Of a stretch of 5,067 nt of DNA, positions 1-4,845 are shown in pieces. The DNA lies in NCBI GenBank assembly GCA_002292185.1, contig DBBL01000151.1:4271-9337 (forward strand), in the 5' to 3' direction. A program made the position numbers and the translations under genes. The notes under the pieces are model-generated. The model had not been told where the DNA came from and searched no databases. It saw only the letters and a list, made by a program, of their open reading frames with translations. The stretch is from Akkermansiaceae bacterium UBA985 (GTDB lineage Bacteria > Verrucomicrobiota > Verrucomicrobiia > Verrucomicrobiales > Akkermansiaceae). Every line of letters starts with the position of its first letter. Position 1 is the stretch's first letter.

Positions 1-947
1 GCCATCAGCTCCATTTTGACAAAACGCGCTTTGCGCTCTGCGAAGCCATCAATCAATTCTTCACGGGCCGGGTCAAAGTGATTACGCCAACGATGATGGG
101 TTGTTAGATACTGCCATTGCTTTCCATTCTTGCTGGAATGAAGTTTAATGAGGCGGTGCGAACTGTCTTCCTGCATCTGTATGCTGAACGAACGAACGGA
201 GATGGGCTCTTCAAACTCAAATACCAAGGTGCGGCTCTTCTCATCCGCTTTCCAGCGTGGCAGCTCGACGTGGGTGTCTGGGTTACCATCGACCGCAGCT
301 GACCAGTCAATACCCGCGAGCTCCGAGCTCACCTTTACATTCAAAGCGGAGAGTGCTTGTGCCTCGCCGGGTAGGGTGGGGTAGGCAAGGACTGCGACCT
401 CACGATAAAATCCGCGGTTCTTGGTTGGCTGAGGAAGCTGGATAGGGGTCTGGTTATTCCCCTCCACAAAGTGATGGCGCCAGACGATGTCCTGCATGGA
501 AAGCTCCGCAGGCACCCATGGGCCACCGGCAACCCAGCCGACACAACTTCCGAAACTGAGCTCAAGCCCAAGCCGTTCAGCCTCCTTCACCGCGTGATCT
601 ACTTTGGTATACCACTGTGGCGTGCCGAAGACATCGTCACCGTGTGTTTCCGGAGGGCCGCCTTGTGGTAGGTTGACCATATGAGCTCCCTTGTAGCCCA
701 ACTCTTTCATGGCTTCCAAGTCCTTGGTGATGCCATCGATGGTGATATTGTCATTGAGCCAGTGCCACCAGGTTCGCGGGCCATACTCGGGTGCGGGGTT
801 GGCAAAGCCTGCCTCGAGACTGGTCGAGCTGGCCTGCTTGCCATCTTCCTGTGGCTGTTGGTCGGCGGACTCTGCCAGTGGGGCCAGTGTGATGAGCGCC
901 AGCGTGCATGAGAAGAAAAAGGAGGAAAGTGGGTTACTTGATTTCAT
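1..947 (-). CDS. GH106-type glycoside hydrolase (alpha-L-rhamnosidase-like), secreted; C-terminal part outside window
   Basis: An open frame of 315 codons with no stop runs from ATG (complement of 945-947) off the left edge. Residues 1-28 form a signal peptide (hydrophobic core around FFFSCTLALITLAPLA, likely cleavage near AESA). Residues 47-156 match the start of GH106 proteins: GFANPAPEYGPRTWWHWLND, then an NITIDGITKDLEAMKELGYKG segment (67-87), FGTPQWYTKVDHAVKEAERL (107-126), GLELSFGSCVGWVAGGPW (127-144). Residues about 203-315 look like an inserted beta-sandwich of the F5/8 type C/CBM32 kind (DGNPDT at 220-225; TLVFEFEEPISVRSFSI). Family members usually have about 1000 residues and remove terminal L-rhamnose from complex polysaccharides outside the cytoplasm; the catalytic glutamates should lie beyond the window. 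No Shine-Dalgarno sequence precedes the ATG. It is divergent from the ConA-like gene to its right. Family call fairly secure; substrate is inferred from the family. Confidence 0.88.
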   Translation of the reverse strand, partial: MKSSNPLSSFFFSCTLALITLAPLAESADQQPQEDGKQASSTSLEAGFANPAPEYGPRTWWHWLNDNITIDGITKDLEAMKELGYKGAHMVNLPQGGPPETHGDDVFGTPQWYTKVDHAVKEAERLGLELSFGSCVGWVAGGPWVPAELSMQDIVWRHHFVEGNNQTPIQLPQPTKNRGFYREVAVLAYPTLPGEAQALSALNVKVSSELAGIDWSAAVDGNPDTHVELPRWKADEKSRTLVFEFEEPISVRSFSIQMQEDSSHRLIKLHSSKNGKQWQYLTTHHRWRNHFDPAREELIDGFAERKARFVKMELM

Positions 948-988
948 GATTTCTGTTGGTCAGCGTAGCGGGCACAGAGCACGTTGCA

Positions 989-1018
989 AATAGACGATGT
1001 GATCAAATTTTTGCACAA
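989..1018 (-). promoter_or_regulatory. Candidate promoter of the GH106-type gene
   Basis: On the minus strand TTGTGC (complement of 1013-1018) and TCTATT (complement of 989-994) are separated by 18 bases, a weak sigma-70-like pair about 40 bases upstream of the hydrolase ATG. It lies in the only AT-rich stretch of the 948-1063 gap. No other regulatory signal was convincing in this gap. Motif match only, so low confidence. Confidence 0.22.
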
Positions 1019-1028
1019 AATGACTGCA

Positions 1029-1042
1029 GCCGCCCCAGCGGC
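1029..1042. repeat. GCCGC-CCCA-GCGGC palindrome (copy 1, 4-base loop)
   Basis: A perfect 5-bp inverted repeat, GCCGC (1029-1033) and GCGGC (1038-1042), with a 4-base loop. The same arms recur four more times in the window with 3-base loops, always outside the confident coding regions. This copy sits just upstream of the point where homology of the ConA-like PEP-CTERM gene begins. Confidence 0.55.
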
Positions 1043-1063
1043 CTGAGCAGCCATGCCGCATCC

Positions 1064-1834
1064 ATGAGCCTGCGCCTCGACGCATCCGAGTTCACCACCG
1101 CAGGAGCCATCACCACCTGGGAAGACATCTCTCACTCCCAAGCTCTCGTCGCGACAACGACAAACAATCACGACGCCACCAATGTCTCAGATTCCGAGGT
1201 CGTACTCAATGCTCAGAACGGCTTGGCCGTCGTTCGTCTTGACAGCAATGACTACTTCACCATTGCCGACTCCTTTACCGCGGGCAGTGCCTTCGTTGTC
1301 GCTCAATACAACAGCTCTACATTCAACGGTTTTGACGGGCTTCTCAGTGGTAACAACACTTCGAGCGGCGGCAATCTCTACTTTTCCGGCCAGAACGCAA
1401 CCGACAATCTTTGGGTCGAAACCTCACTAGATAGTCGTTACGTCAATGGTGCCGCCGGAACCACCGGTCTCACCATAGAGCAAATGAGTCTCTACAGCGG
1501 CACAGACAGCACTCCGACAGCACAGGACGGCTACGCCATCGGTGCCGACCGGCCCACCTATAGCGGCGGCGGCTTTGGGGGGAGCCGCTCCTGGGAGGGT
1601 GACATTGCCGAGGTGATCATCTACGAAGACACACTCAGTGACTTTGATCGCAAAGGAGTTGAAGTCTATCTCGATGAGAAGTGGGGACTGGGTCAAAACC
1701 TCGCTGCCACCTATGGAGACGGTAACTACAACACCGATCTTTACGCGCTCTCTATCGCAGTGCCCGAGCCCTCCTCCACCGCCCTGCTCGGCCTTGGAGG
1801 CCTGGCCCTCGCTCTGCGCAGACGCAGAGCTTGA
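1064..1834 (+). CDS. ConA-like (LamG-type) PEP-CTERM protein lacking a signal peptide; probably 5'-truncated
   Basis: From ATG 1064 the protein (256 residues) begins directly in a concanavalin A-like lectin/glucanase fold: SLRLDASEFTTAGAITTWED, then a VVRLDSNDYFTIADSF segment and the typical closing segment WEGDIAEVIIYEDTLSDFDR followed by VEVYLDEKWGL. The C-terminus is a PEP-CTERM sorting tail: VPEPSS, a hydrophobic stretch (TALLGLGGLALAL) and RRRRA. Such proteins are exported by Sec and then processed by an exosortase-type system, so a signal peptide is expected, but none is visible. The frame stays open upstream to a TTG at 956, but those 36 residues are not hydrophobic and the TTG lies only 8 bases from the divergent hydrolase start, so I prefer 1064 for the conserved part. 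SSHAAS just before it resembles the end of a lost signal peptide. No Shine-Dalgarno sequence is present. It may be a pseudogene remnant. Confidence 0.72.
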   Translation: MSLRLDASEFTTAGAITTWEDISHSQALVATTTNNHDATNVSDSEVVLNAQNGLAVVRLDSNDYFTIADSFTAGSAFVVAQYNSSTFNGFDGLLSGNNTSSGGNLYFSGQNATDNLWVETSLDSRYVNGAAGTTGLTIEQMSLYSGTDSTPTAQDGYAIGADRPTYSGGGFGGSRSWEGDIAEVIIYEDTLSDFDRKGVEVYLDEKWGLGQNLAATYGDGNYNTDLYALSIAVPEPSSTALLGLGGLALALRRRRA

Positions 1835-1860
1835 ATGGCGAATAGTGAATATTGAATGAG
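1833..1860. repeat. Heptamer array GAATNNN x4
   Basis: GAAT occurs at 1833, 1840, 1847 and 1854, exactly every 7 bases, starting inside the stop codon of the PEP-CTERM gene and ending against the palindrome at 1860. Only the last three bases of each unit vary. First of several period-7 arrays in this gap. Confidence 0.6.
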
Positions 1861-1872
1861 CCGCGCAGCGGC
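1860..1872. repeat. GCCGC-GCA-GCGGC palindrome (copy 2)
   Basis: A perfect 5-bp inverted repeat with a 3-base loop, lying between the GAATNNN array and the AACCAAG array. There is no T-run after it, so it is not a classical terminator. Confidence 0.6.
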
Positions 1873-1873
1873 C

Positions 1874-1904
1874 AACCAAGAACCAAGAACGAGGAACCAA
1901 GAAC
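1874..1904. repeat. Heptamer array AACCAAG x4
   Basis: Units start at 1874, 1881, 1888 and 1895 (AACCAAG three times, AACGAGG once), followed by a partial AAC at 1902-1904. The period is exactly 7 bases. The array fills the whole interval between palindrome copies 2 and 3. Confidence 0.65.
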
Positions 1905-1905
1905 A

Positions 1906-1918
1906 GCCGCGTTGCGGC
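1906..1918. repeat. GCCGC-GTT-GCGGC palindrome (copy 3)
   Basis: A perfect 5-bp inverted repeat with a 3-base loop; an A at 1905 and a T at 1919 extend the stem to 6 bp. It ends the AACCAAG array and precedes the ACTTCA words. Confidence 0.6.
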
Positions 1919-1923
1919 TCCCT

Positions 1924-1954
1924 ACTTCAACTTAAACTCTCCACTTCAACTTCA
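1924..1954. repeat. Short ACTTCA word array
   Basis: ACTTCA occurs at 1924, 1943 and 1949, with the variants ACTTAA at 1930 and ACTCTC at 1936; a single extra C at 1942 breaks the 6-base period. The 10-base string ACTTCAACTT is repeated at 1924 and 1943. The array leads straight into the terminator. Confidence 0.5.
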
Positions 1955-1988
1955 AAAACCCTTGCCGTGACCCACGGCGGGGTTTTTT
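1954..1988 (+). terminator. Intrinsic terminator downstream of the PEP-CTERM gene
   Basis: Stem GCCGT (1964-1968) / ACGGC (1974-1978) with loop GACCC, extended by CCC (1959-1961) / GGG (1980-1982) around a small bulge, then six T at 1983-1988. The A5 at 1954-1958 mirrors the T-run, so it could also work on the minus strand. It separates the PEP-CTERM gene from the sigma factor operon. Confidence 0.7.
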
Positions 1989-2003
1989 GTTTTCAGCGAA
2001 TCC

Positions 2004-2027
2004 CTTAGCGCCTTGGCGTCTTGGCGT
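2004..2027. repeat. Octamer array CTTGGCGT x3
   Basis: Three units with an exact 8-base period: CTTAGCGC at 2004 and CTTGGCGT at 2012 and 2020. From memory, this kind of word is a frequent dispersed intergenic sequence in bacterial genomes, and its reverse complement gives spurious peptides such as TPRRQGAK. It contains no gene. Confidence 0.55.
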
Positions 2028-2065
2028 GAGCCCCCTATCAGGCTTGGTGAACCCATCGTGCTGGA

Positions 2066-2100
2066 ATTCCAAATTCCTCATTCCAAATTCCAAATTCAAT
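2066..2100. repeat. Heptamer array ATTCCAA x5
   Basis: Units start at 2066, 2073, 2080, 2087 and 2094: ATTCCAA three times, with ATTCCTC and ATTCAAT once each. The period is exactly 7 bases and the array ends 2 bases before palindrome copy 4. Read on the minus strand it would give a repeating peptide (NLEFGMRNLEF), a translation artefact of the repeat. Confidence 0.65.
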
Positions 2101-2102
2101 CC

Positions 2103-2115
2103 GCCGCCCCGCGGC
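2103..2115. repeat. GCCGC-CCC-GCGGC palindrome (copy 4)
   Basis: A perfect 5-bp inverted repeat with a 3-base loop. It is inserted between two blocks of the same ATTC-type heptamers (2066-2100 and 2118-2138), 67 bases upstream of the sigma factor start. Confidence 0.6.
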
Positions 2116-2117
2116 TC

Positions 2118-2138
2118 ATTCAATCTTCCAATTTCCCC
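2118..2138. repeat. Continuation of ATTC-type heptamers beyond palindrome copy 4
   Basis: ATTCAAT (2118), CTTCCAA (2125) and TTTCCCC (2132) keep the 7-base step but degenerate away from the palindrome. The first unit is identical to the last unit on the other side. Confidence 0.4.
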
Positions 2139-2145
2139 CATAAGA

Positions 2146-2173
2146 TCGACAATCGGTCGGGAGTGGGTAAATT
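2146..2173 (+). promoter_or_regulatory. Candidate promoter of the sigma/FecR operon
   Basis: TCGACA (2146-2151), one base off TTGACA, and TAAATT (2168-2173) are 16 bases apart. Transcription would begin about 2180, giving an almost leaderless message for the ATG at 2183. Motif match only; a promoter further upstream in the repeat region is equally possible. Confidence 0.2.
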
Positions 2174-2182
2174 GAAGAAGCG

Positions 2183-2713
2183 ATGTCTACCACTGATGAC
2201 AACAACGAGGAGTTCCTCAGGCTCCTTGCCCGGCATGATCCTGCCATCCGCGCCTATGTCCGGGCCTCGATCCCGGATCCGGCCGATGTGGCGGATGTGA
2301 TGCAGAATGTCAGTGTCATCGCCTGGAAGAAGTTCTCCGTGCTGGATAATCCGGAGACGGACTTCGGCAGGTGGGCCTGTGTCATTGCCCGCTATGAGAT
2401 CATGAAGTTCCGCCGCGGCAAGGCGCGAGACCGCCTGGTGCTCGATCCCGATATTGTCGAGAGAATCGCTGATGAGGGCATTGAAGAAGCTCCGGAGCGG
2501 GAGAGCTGGATCAAGGCCCTGCAGTATTGCATGGAAAAACTTCCCGAGTCACGGCGCGCATTGCTGGTCGAGGCCTACCACCCGGATAGCTCGATCAAGG
2601 AACTCGCCGCTGAGATGGACAAAAAACCCAACGCGCTCTACCAGACCCTTTCCCGCTTGCGTCTTAGCCTGGTTGATTGCATAGAACGCCAGACCCGCCA
2701 GCAAAGCACCTGA
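2183..2713 (+). CDS. Sigma-70 family RNA polymerase sigma factor (ECF-like, Rhodopirellula/Verrucomicrobium subfamily)
   Basis: 176 residues, the usual size for a two-domain ECF-type sigma factor. Residues about 10-78 are region 2: FLRLLARHDPAIRAYVR, then ADVADVMQNVSVIAWKKF (34-51, core-binding and -10 recognition helices) and FGRWACVIARYEIMKFRR (61-78). Residues about 108-168 are region 4, with LPESRRALLVEAYHPDSSIK (120-139) and the helix-turn-helix IKELAAEMDKKPNALYQTLS (138-157), which would read the -35 element. The VMQNVSVIAWKKF core resembles the subfamily first described in planctomycetes and Verrucomicrobium (TIGR02989). The start at ATG 2183 follows a purine-rich GAAGAAG (2174-2180), a weak ribosome binding site. 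The FecR-like partner begins 51 bases after the stop, so the pair is probably co-transcribed and this factor is probably held inactive by that partner. Target promoters cannot be read from the sequence. Confidence 0.9.
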   Translation: MSTTDDNNEEFLRLLARHDPAIRAYVRASIPDPADVADVMQNVSVIAWKKFSVLDNPETDFGRWACVIARYEIMKFRRGKARDRLVLDPDIVERIADEGIEEAPERESWIKALQYCMEKLPESRRALLVEAYHPDSSIKELAAEMDKKPNALYQTLSRLRLSLVDCIERQTRQQST

Positions 2714-2764
2714 ATCCGCCACTTTCCCCAGACTCACTTTCCCTACTCATTTTTCCATGAACCC

Positions 2765-4345
2765 ATGACCGCTGAACAAGACCAGTTACTCTGCCGCTAC
2801 CTCGATGGCAGGCTCAGCCCGGAGGACAAGGACGCCCTCCAGGACTTGCTGCGCAGCAGTGCCGTAGCACGCAGAAGGCTGCGCATGCTCGCCGCGGTGA
2901 CCGAGGGCATTTCCAGTGGTGAGGTGATAGCCCGTGCTTCAACCGCAAAATCAACCATTCTAGCAACGCCCAACAAGCTATTGCTTGCCCCCATCATCCC
3001 GTGGGGCATTGCCGCGGCAGCTTGCATCGTCGCCATGCTGGCATGGTTTGACGGGACTCCTTCCGGCCAGCAGGGCACCACCGCCACCAGCGCCAGTACC
3101 AGCATCGGGGGCAACAAAGTTAACAACACCGTTAACCAGACAGATTCACTGGTGGCTCTGCTCGTGGATGAAGCGGGGGCAGAATTTTCCGATGGCAAGG
3201 CTCCGGATGAGGTCCGTTTCAACAAGGGCAGCTACCAGCTGCAACGGGGTGCGGTGCACCTGCGCTTTGCCAACGGCACGGACATGGTGATGAACGCACC
3301 AGCCAGCTTTGATATCGATGATGCGTTCCATGTCCGGCTGCACCAGGGAGACATGAGAGCCATTGTGCCACCTAGTGGTGAGGGATTCACCATTGTGACT
3401 GCTGGTATTGATTACGAGGACCGTGGCACGGAATTTGCCGTCTCGGTGGATCCCGACAAGGGACTCAATGCATTGCACGTCATCAACGGCCAGGTCGATG
3501 CCAAGGCACCCGGCTCTGATACGCTCATTTCATCCGTCACCGGAGGCCAATCCGTGCAGTTTGCCGATGGTGAGCTGGGGCAGGCTGATGCCCCGGACAT
3601 GAGCCGCTACCCAAGCCCCGGCTCGATCGGTTTTCTCAGGTGGCAGCAGCAGCGCAGCAACTTTAGCAGGAATGACCCTGACCTGATCGCCTATTACCCC
3701 TTCACTCAATCATCACAACTGCGCAACGAGGCCGACAGCGCCATTGCTGGAGACGGGGAGATCCACGGAGCCCGCTGGGTATCGGGCCGCTGGCCGGGCA
3801 AGCACGCCCTGCTCTTTGACCGCGATACCGACTTTGTAGAGCTCAACATCCCGGGCAAATACCGGCAGCTTAGCTTTGCGGCATGGGTCAAGCTGGAGGG
3901 CTTTGACCACAGCCACAACGCGCTGTTTAACTCCAACGGCTGGGACTGGGGTGATGTCCACTGGACGATTCATCGCCAGGGCACGATGGCCCTTAGCTAC
4001 CATGGCGGCAACCCCACCAAAACAGACGTCCTGAAGCCCGTGCCCACCAACGAATGGGTCCACCTTGCGGCTACCCTCTGCCAGGAATCCGGAAAGAGCC
4101 TGACCTACGTCAATGGAGAGCTGGCAGTGACAAGTGATATCATTGCCAAAGGCTTCATTCGCCCAGGCCCAGGCCGCATCGGCAACTGGCTCATGGGAGA
4201 CCGGCAGGATCCCGCTCCTCTGCGTGCTCTGCGCGGCAGGATGGACGAGCTCGCCATCTGGAAACGCGCCCTGACCAAGGACGAAATCGAGCAGCTCACC
4301 AAGCAAGGCAGACCCTCCGCCCTCTGGCCGATGGCTGGCCGCTGA
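2765..4345 (+). CDS. FecR-like anti-sigma protein with C-terminal LamG domain, membrane-anchored
   Basis: 526 residues in four parts. Residues 1-50 form a small helical cytoplasmic domain (QDQLLCRYLDGRLSPEDKDA at 5-24) that in FecR-type regulators contacts the sigma factor. Residues 76-95 form one transmembrane helix (IIPWGIAAAACIVAMLAW). Residues about 150-275 are a FecR domain (GSYQLQRGAVHLRFANG at 155-171; AGIDYEDRGTEFAVSV at 213-228; LHVINGQVDA at 237-246). Residues about 305-515 are a LamG/concanavalin A-like domain (DLIAYYPF; LSFAAWVKLEGF; NEWVHLAATL; RGRMDELAIWKRALTKDEI). No zinc-binding anti-sigma motif is present. The role is inferred: inner-membrane sensor with its lectin-like domain outside, controlling the sigma factor encoded just upstream. 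The start lacks a Shine-Dalgarno sequence; the leader is pyrimidine-rich (ACTTTCCC at 2721 and 2736). A 3-codon frame (ATG 2757) ends at a TGA that overlaps this ATG. Confidence 0.87.
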   Translation: MTAEQDQLLCRYLDGRLSPEDKDALQDLLRSSAVARRRLRMLAAVTEGISSGEVIARASTAKSTILATPNKLLLAPIIPWGIAAAACIVAMLAWFDGTPSGQQGTTATSASTSIGGNKVNNTVNQTDSLVALLVDEAGAEFSDGKAPDEVRFNKGSYQLQRGAVHLRFANGTDMVMNAPASFDIDDAFHVRLHQGDMRAIVPPSGEGFTIVTAGIDYEDRGTEFAVSVDPDKGLNALHVINGQVDAKAPGSDTLISSVTGGQSVQFADGELGQADAPDMSRYPSPGSIGFLRWQQQRSNFSRNDPDLIAYYPFTQSSQLRNEADSAIAGDGEIHGARWVSGRWPGKHALLFDRDTDFVELNIPGKYRQLSFAAWVKLEGFDHSHNALFNSNGWDWGDVHWTIHRQGTMALSYHGGNPTKTDVLKPVPTNEWVHLAATLCQESGKSLTYVNGELAVTSDIIAKGFIRPGPGRIGNWLMGDRQDPAPLRALRGRMDELAIWKRALTKDEIEQLTKQGRPSALWPMAGR

Positions 4346-4347
4346 TT

Positions 4348-4360
4348 GCCGCAAAGCGGC
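4348..4360. repeat. GCCGC-AAA-GCGGC palindrome (copy 5)
   Basis: A perfect 5-bp inverted repeat with a 3-base loop, 2 bases after the FecR/LamG stop codon; T 4347 and A 4361 extend the stem to 6 bp. Like the copies in the 1835-2182 gap it adjoins a short word array. Confidence 0.6.
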
Positions 4361-4386
4361 AGTTCGAGTTGAGAGTTCGAGTTACT
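4361..4386. repeat. AGTT word array (6/7-base steps)
   Basis: AGTTCG, AGTTGAG, AGTTCG and AGTTACT follow one another from 4361, so the 10-base string AGTTCGAGTT recurs after 13 bases. It abuts palindrome copy 5 in the same way as the heptamer arrays abut the other copies. Confidence 0.45.
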
Positions 4387-4395
4387 AGCGGAGGG

Positions 4396-4447
4396 ACCAC
4401 CACCCGCGGTGGTGGTGGCTAATAAATCATTTTTTTCATTTTTTTTC
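4396..4447 (+). terminator. Probable intrinsic terminator of the sigma/FecR operon
   Basis: A 9-bp stem ACCACCACC (4396-4404) / GGTGGTGGT (4408-4416) with loop CGC is followed by T-runs at 4430-4436 and 4439-4446. The 13 bases between stem and T-run are more than usual, so efficiency is uncertain. It lies at the border between GC-rich and AT-rich DNA. Confidence 0.55.
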
Positions 4448-4454
4448 GTAAGAC

Positions 4455-4500
4455 CCCGATGTAGCCGGGAGTTAAACACATGAAGCTGGTATGCCCAGGC
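4455..4500 (+). other. Possible structured RNA element with two alternative folds
   Basis: Fold one has two hairpins: CCCG (4455-4458) with CGGG (4466-4469), and CTGG (4486-4489) with CCAG (4495-4498). Fold two pairs GCCGGG (4464-4469) with CCC (4494-4496) and GGC (4498-4500) around a bulged A. The folds exclude each other, and both cover part of the GGAG that precedes the ATG at 4480. It matches no riboswitch class I can recall. Stems are short, so this is tentative. Confidence 0.22.
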
Positions 4501-4551
4501 ACAAAAAACCACTTTATAAGCACCTTAGATCACTTGTCATCAACGACTTAA
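4480..4551 (+). CDS. Small ORF of 23 codons with a plausible ribosome binding site (candidate leader peptide)
   Basis: ATG 4480 to TAA 4549-4551 encodes 23 residues beginning MKLVCPGTKNHF and ending STT. GGAG (4468-4471) lies 8 bases before the ATG, the best Shine-Dalgarno match among the starts in this window. The product has no hydrophobic segment or recognisable domain; MKLVCP resembles the start of small zinc-ribbon proteins, but a second cysteine pair is missing. It could be a leader peptide, an unknown small protein or chance. It stands 294 bases before the next large gene. Confidence 0.22.
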   Translation: MKLVCPGTKNHFISTLDHLSSTT

Positions 4552-4652
4552 CGACAAAAAACACAAAAATCAGCACAAATCCATTAATCATCTTATTAAA
4601 TAACTTTTAATGAGCTTAAACATCAATAAACACTTAGTATTACAAAAAACAA

Positions 4653-4675
4653 ACAAGAAAACCCGTTTTTCTTGT
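4653..4675. repeat. Inverted repeat / hairpin in the leader
   Basis: ACAAGAAAA (4653-4661) pairs perfectly with TTTTCTTGT (4667-4675) around a 5-base loop CCCGT. On the minus strand a T-rich tract follows the stem, so it could be a weak terminator in that direction; it could also be an operator, since it overlaps the candidate promoter. Confidence 0.4.
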
Positions 4676-4700
4676 CGCCAAATCATGTTTTTTGTATATA
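4672..4700 (+). promoter_or_regulatory. Candidate promoter of the PATR-type surface protein gene
   Basis: TTGTCG (4672-4677) and TATATA (4695-4700) are 17 bases apart, a fair sigma-70-type pair, and would leave an untranslated leader of about 140 bases before ATG 4846. If the sigma factor at 2183 reads this gene instead, its motif would differ and cannot be recognised here. Confidence 0.3.
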
Positions 4701-4704
4701 TTGA

Positions 4705-4717
4705 TAAATGTCATTTA
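4705..4717. promoter_or_regulatory. Palindrome TAAATG-T-CATTTA, possible operator
   Basis: A perfect 6-1-6 inverted repeat starting 4 bases after the candidate -10 element, where a repressor would cover the transcription start. No cognate regulator is seen in the window. Confidence 0.28.
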
Positions 4718-4775
4718 ATTTCCACTTCTTTTGTAAGTGTTTCTAACTGAATAACAAAGCGAATTCATCGCATAC

Positions 4776-4818
4776 ATACCCATCATAAACGACCTAACAA
4801 TACCCCGTTAAATACCCC
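4776..4818. repeat. Three ATACCC direct repeats spaced 24 and 12 bases
   Basis: ATACCC at 4776-4781 and ATACCCC at 4800-4806 and 4812-4818 lie in the leader just before the gene at 4846. Spacing is in steps of 12 bases. They might be binding sites on DNA or RNA, or chance in an A/C-rich tract. Confidence 0.28.
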
Positions 4819-4845
4819 CAGATAACATCGGACAGACAAACTATT

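Larger units (their letters stand above)
4421..4845 (+). other. AT-rich, G-poor intergenic leader upstream of the PATR-type gene
   Basis: After 4420 the composition changes abruptly from GC-rich to AT-rich. In 4501-4660 I count 10 G against 33 C, the rest A and T, so a plus-strand transcript would be largely unstructured. The stretch holds a GC-rich island (4455-4500) with a small ORF, a hairpin (4653-4675), a candidate promoter (4672-4700), a 13-bp palindrome (4705-4717) and ATACCC repeats (4776-4818). No longer gene is visible on either strand. Confidence 0.6.

Noticed and set aside
956..1063. N-terminal extension of the PEP-CTERM protein from TTG 956
   Set aside because: The 36 residues show no hydrophobic signal segment or homology-like pattern, and the start collides with the divergent hydrolase gene and its likely promoter.
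1427..1900. 157-codon minus-strand frame
   Set aside because: Shadow of the PEP-CTERM gene; it begins inside the repeat arrays and has no family resemblance.
1833..2138. CRISPR array or insertion sequence end
   Set aside because: Units are 6-8 bases without spacers, there is no cas or transposase gene, and no long terminal inverted repeats or target duplication are visible.
1932..2141. 69-codon minus-strand frame with repeated NLEF / TPRRQGAK peptides
   Set aside because: The peptide repetition is a translation of the heptamer and octamer DNA arrays and of the terminator; no real protein is supported.
2797..3225. 142-codon minus-strand frame
   Set aside because: Antisense to the N-terminal half of the FecR protein; composition is typical of a shadow frame.
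3713..4354. 213-codon open frame on the minus strand
   Set aside because: It is antisense to the LamG part of the FecR protein, shows no recognisable domain, and exists because of the codon bias of the real gene.
4390..4395. GGAGGG, a strong Shine-Dalgarno-like string
   Set aside because: No ATG, GTG or TTG opening a frame follows at a usable distance; it precedes the terminator hairpin.
4455..4500. Known riboswitch (c-di-GMP, SAM, preQ1, cobalamin, guanidine)
   Set aside because: None of the conserved core motifs I can recall for these classes is present; it is kept only as an unassigned structured element.
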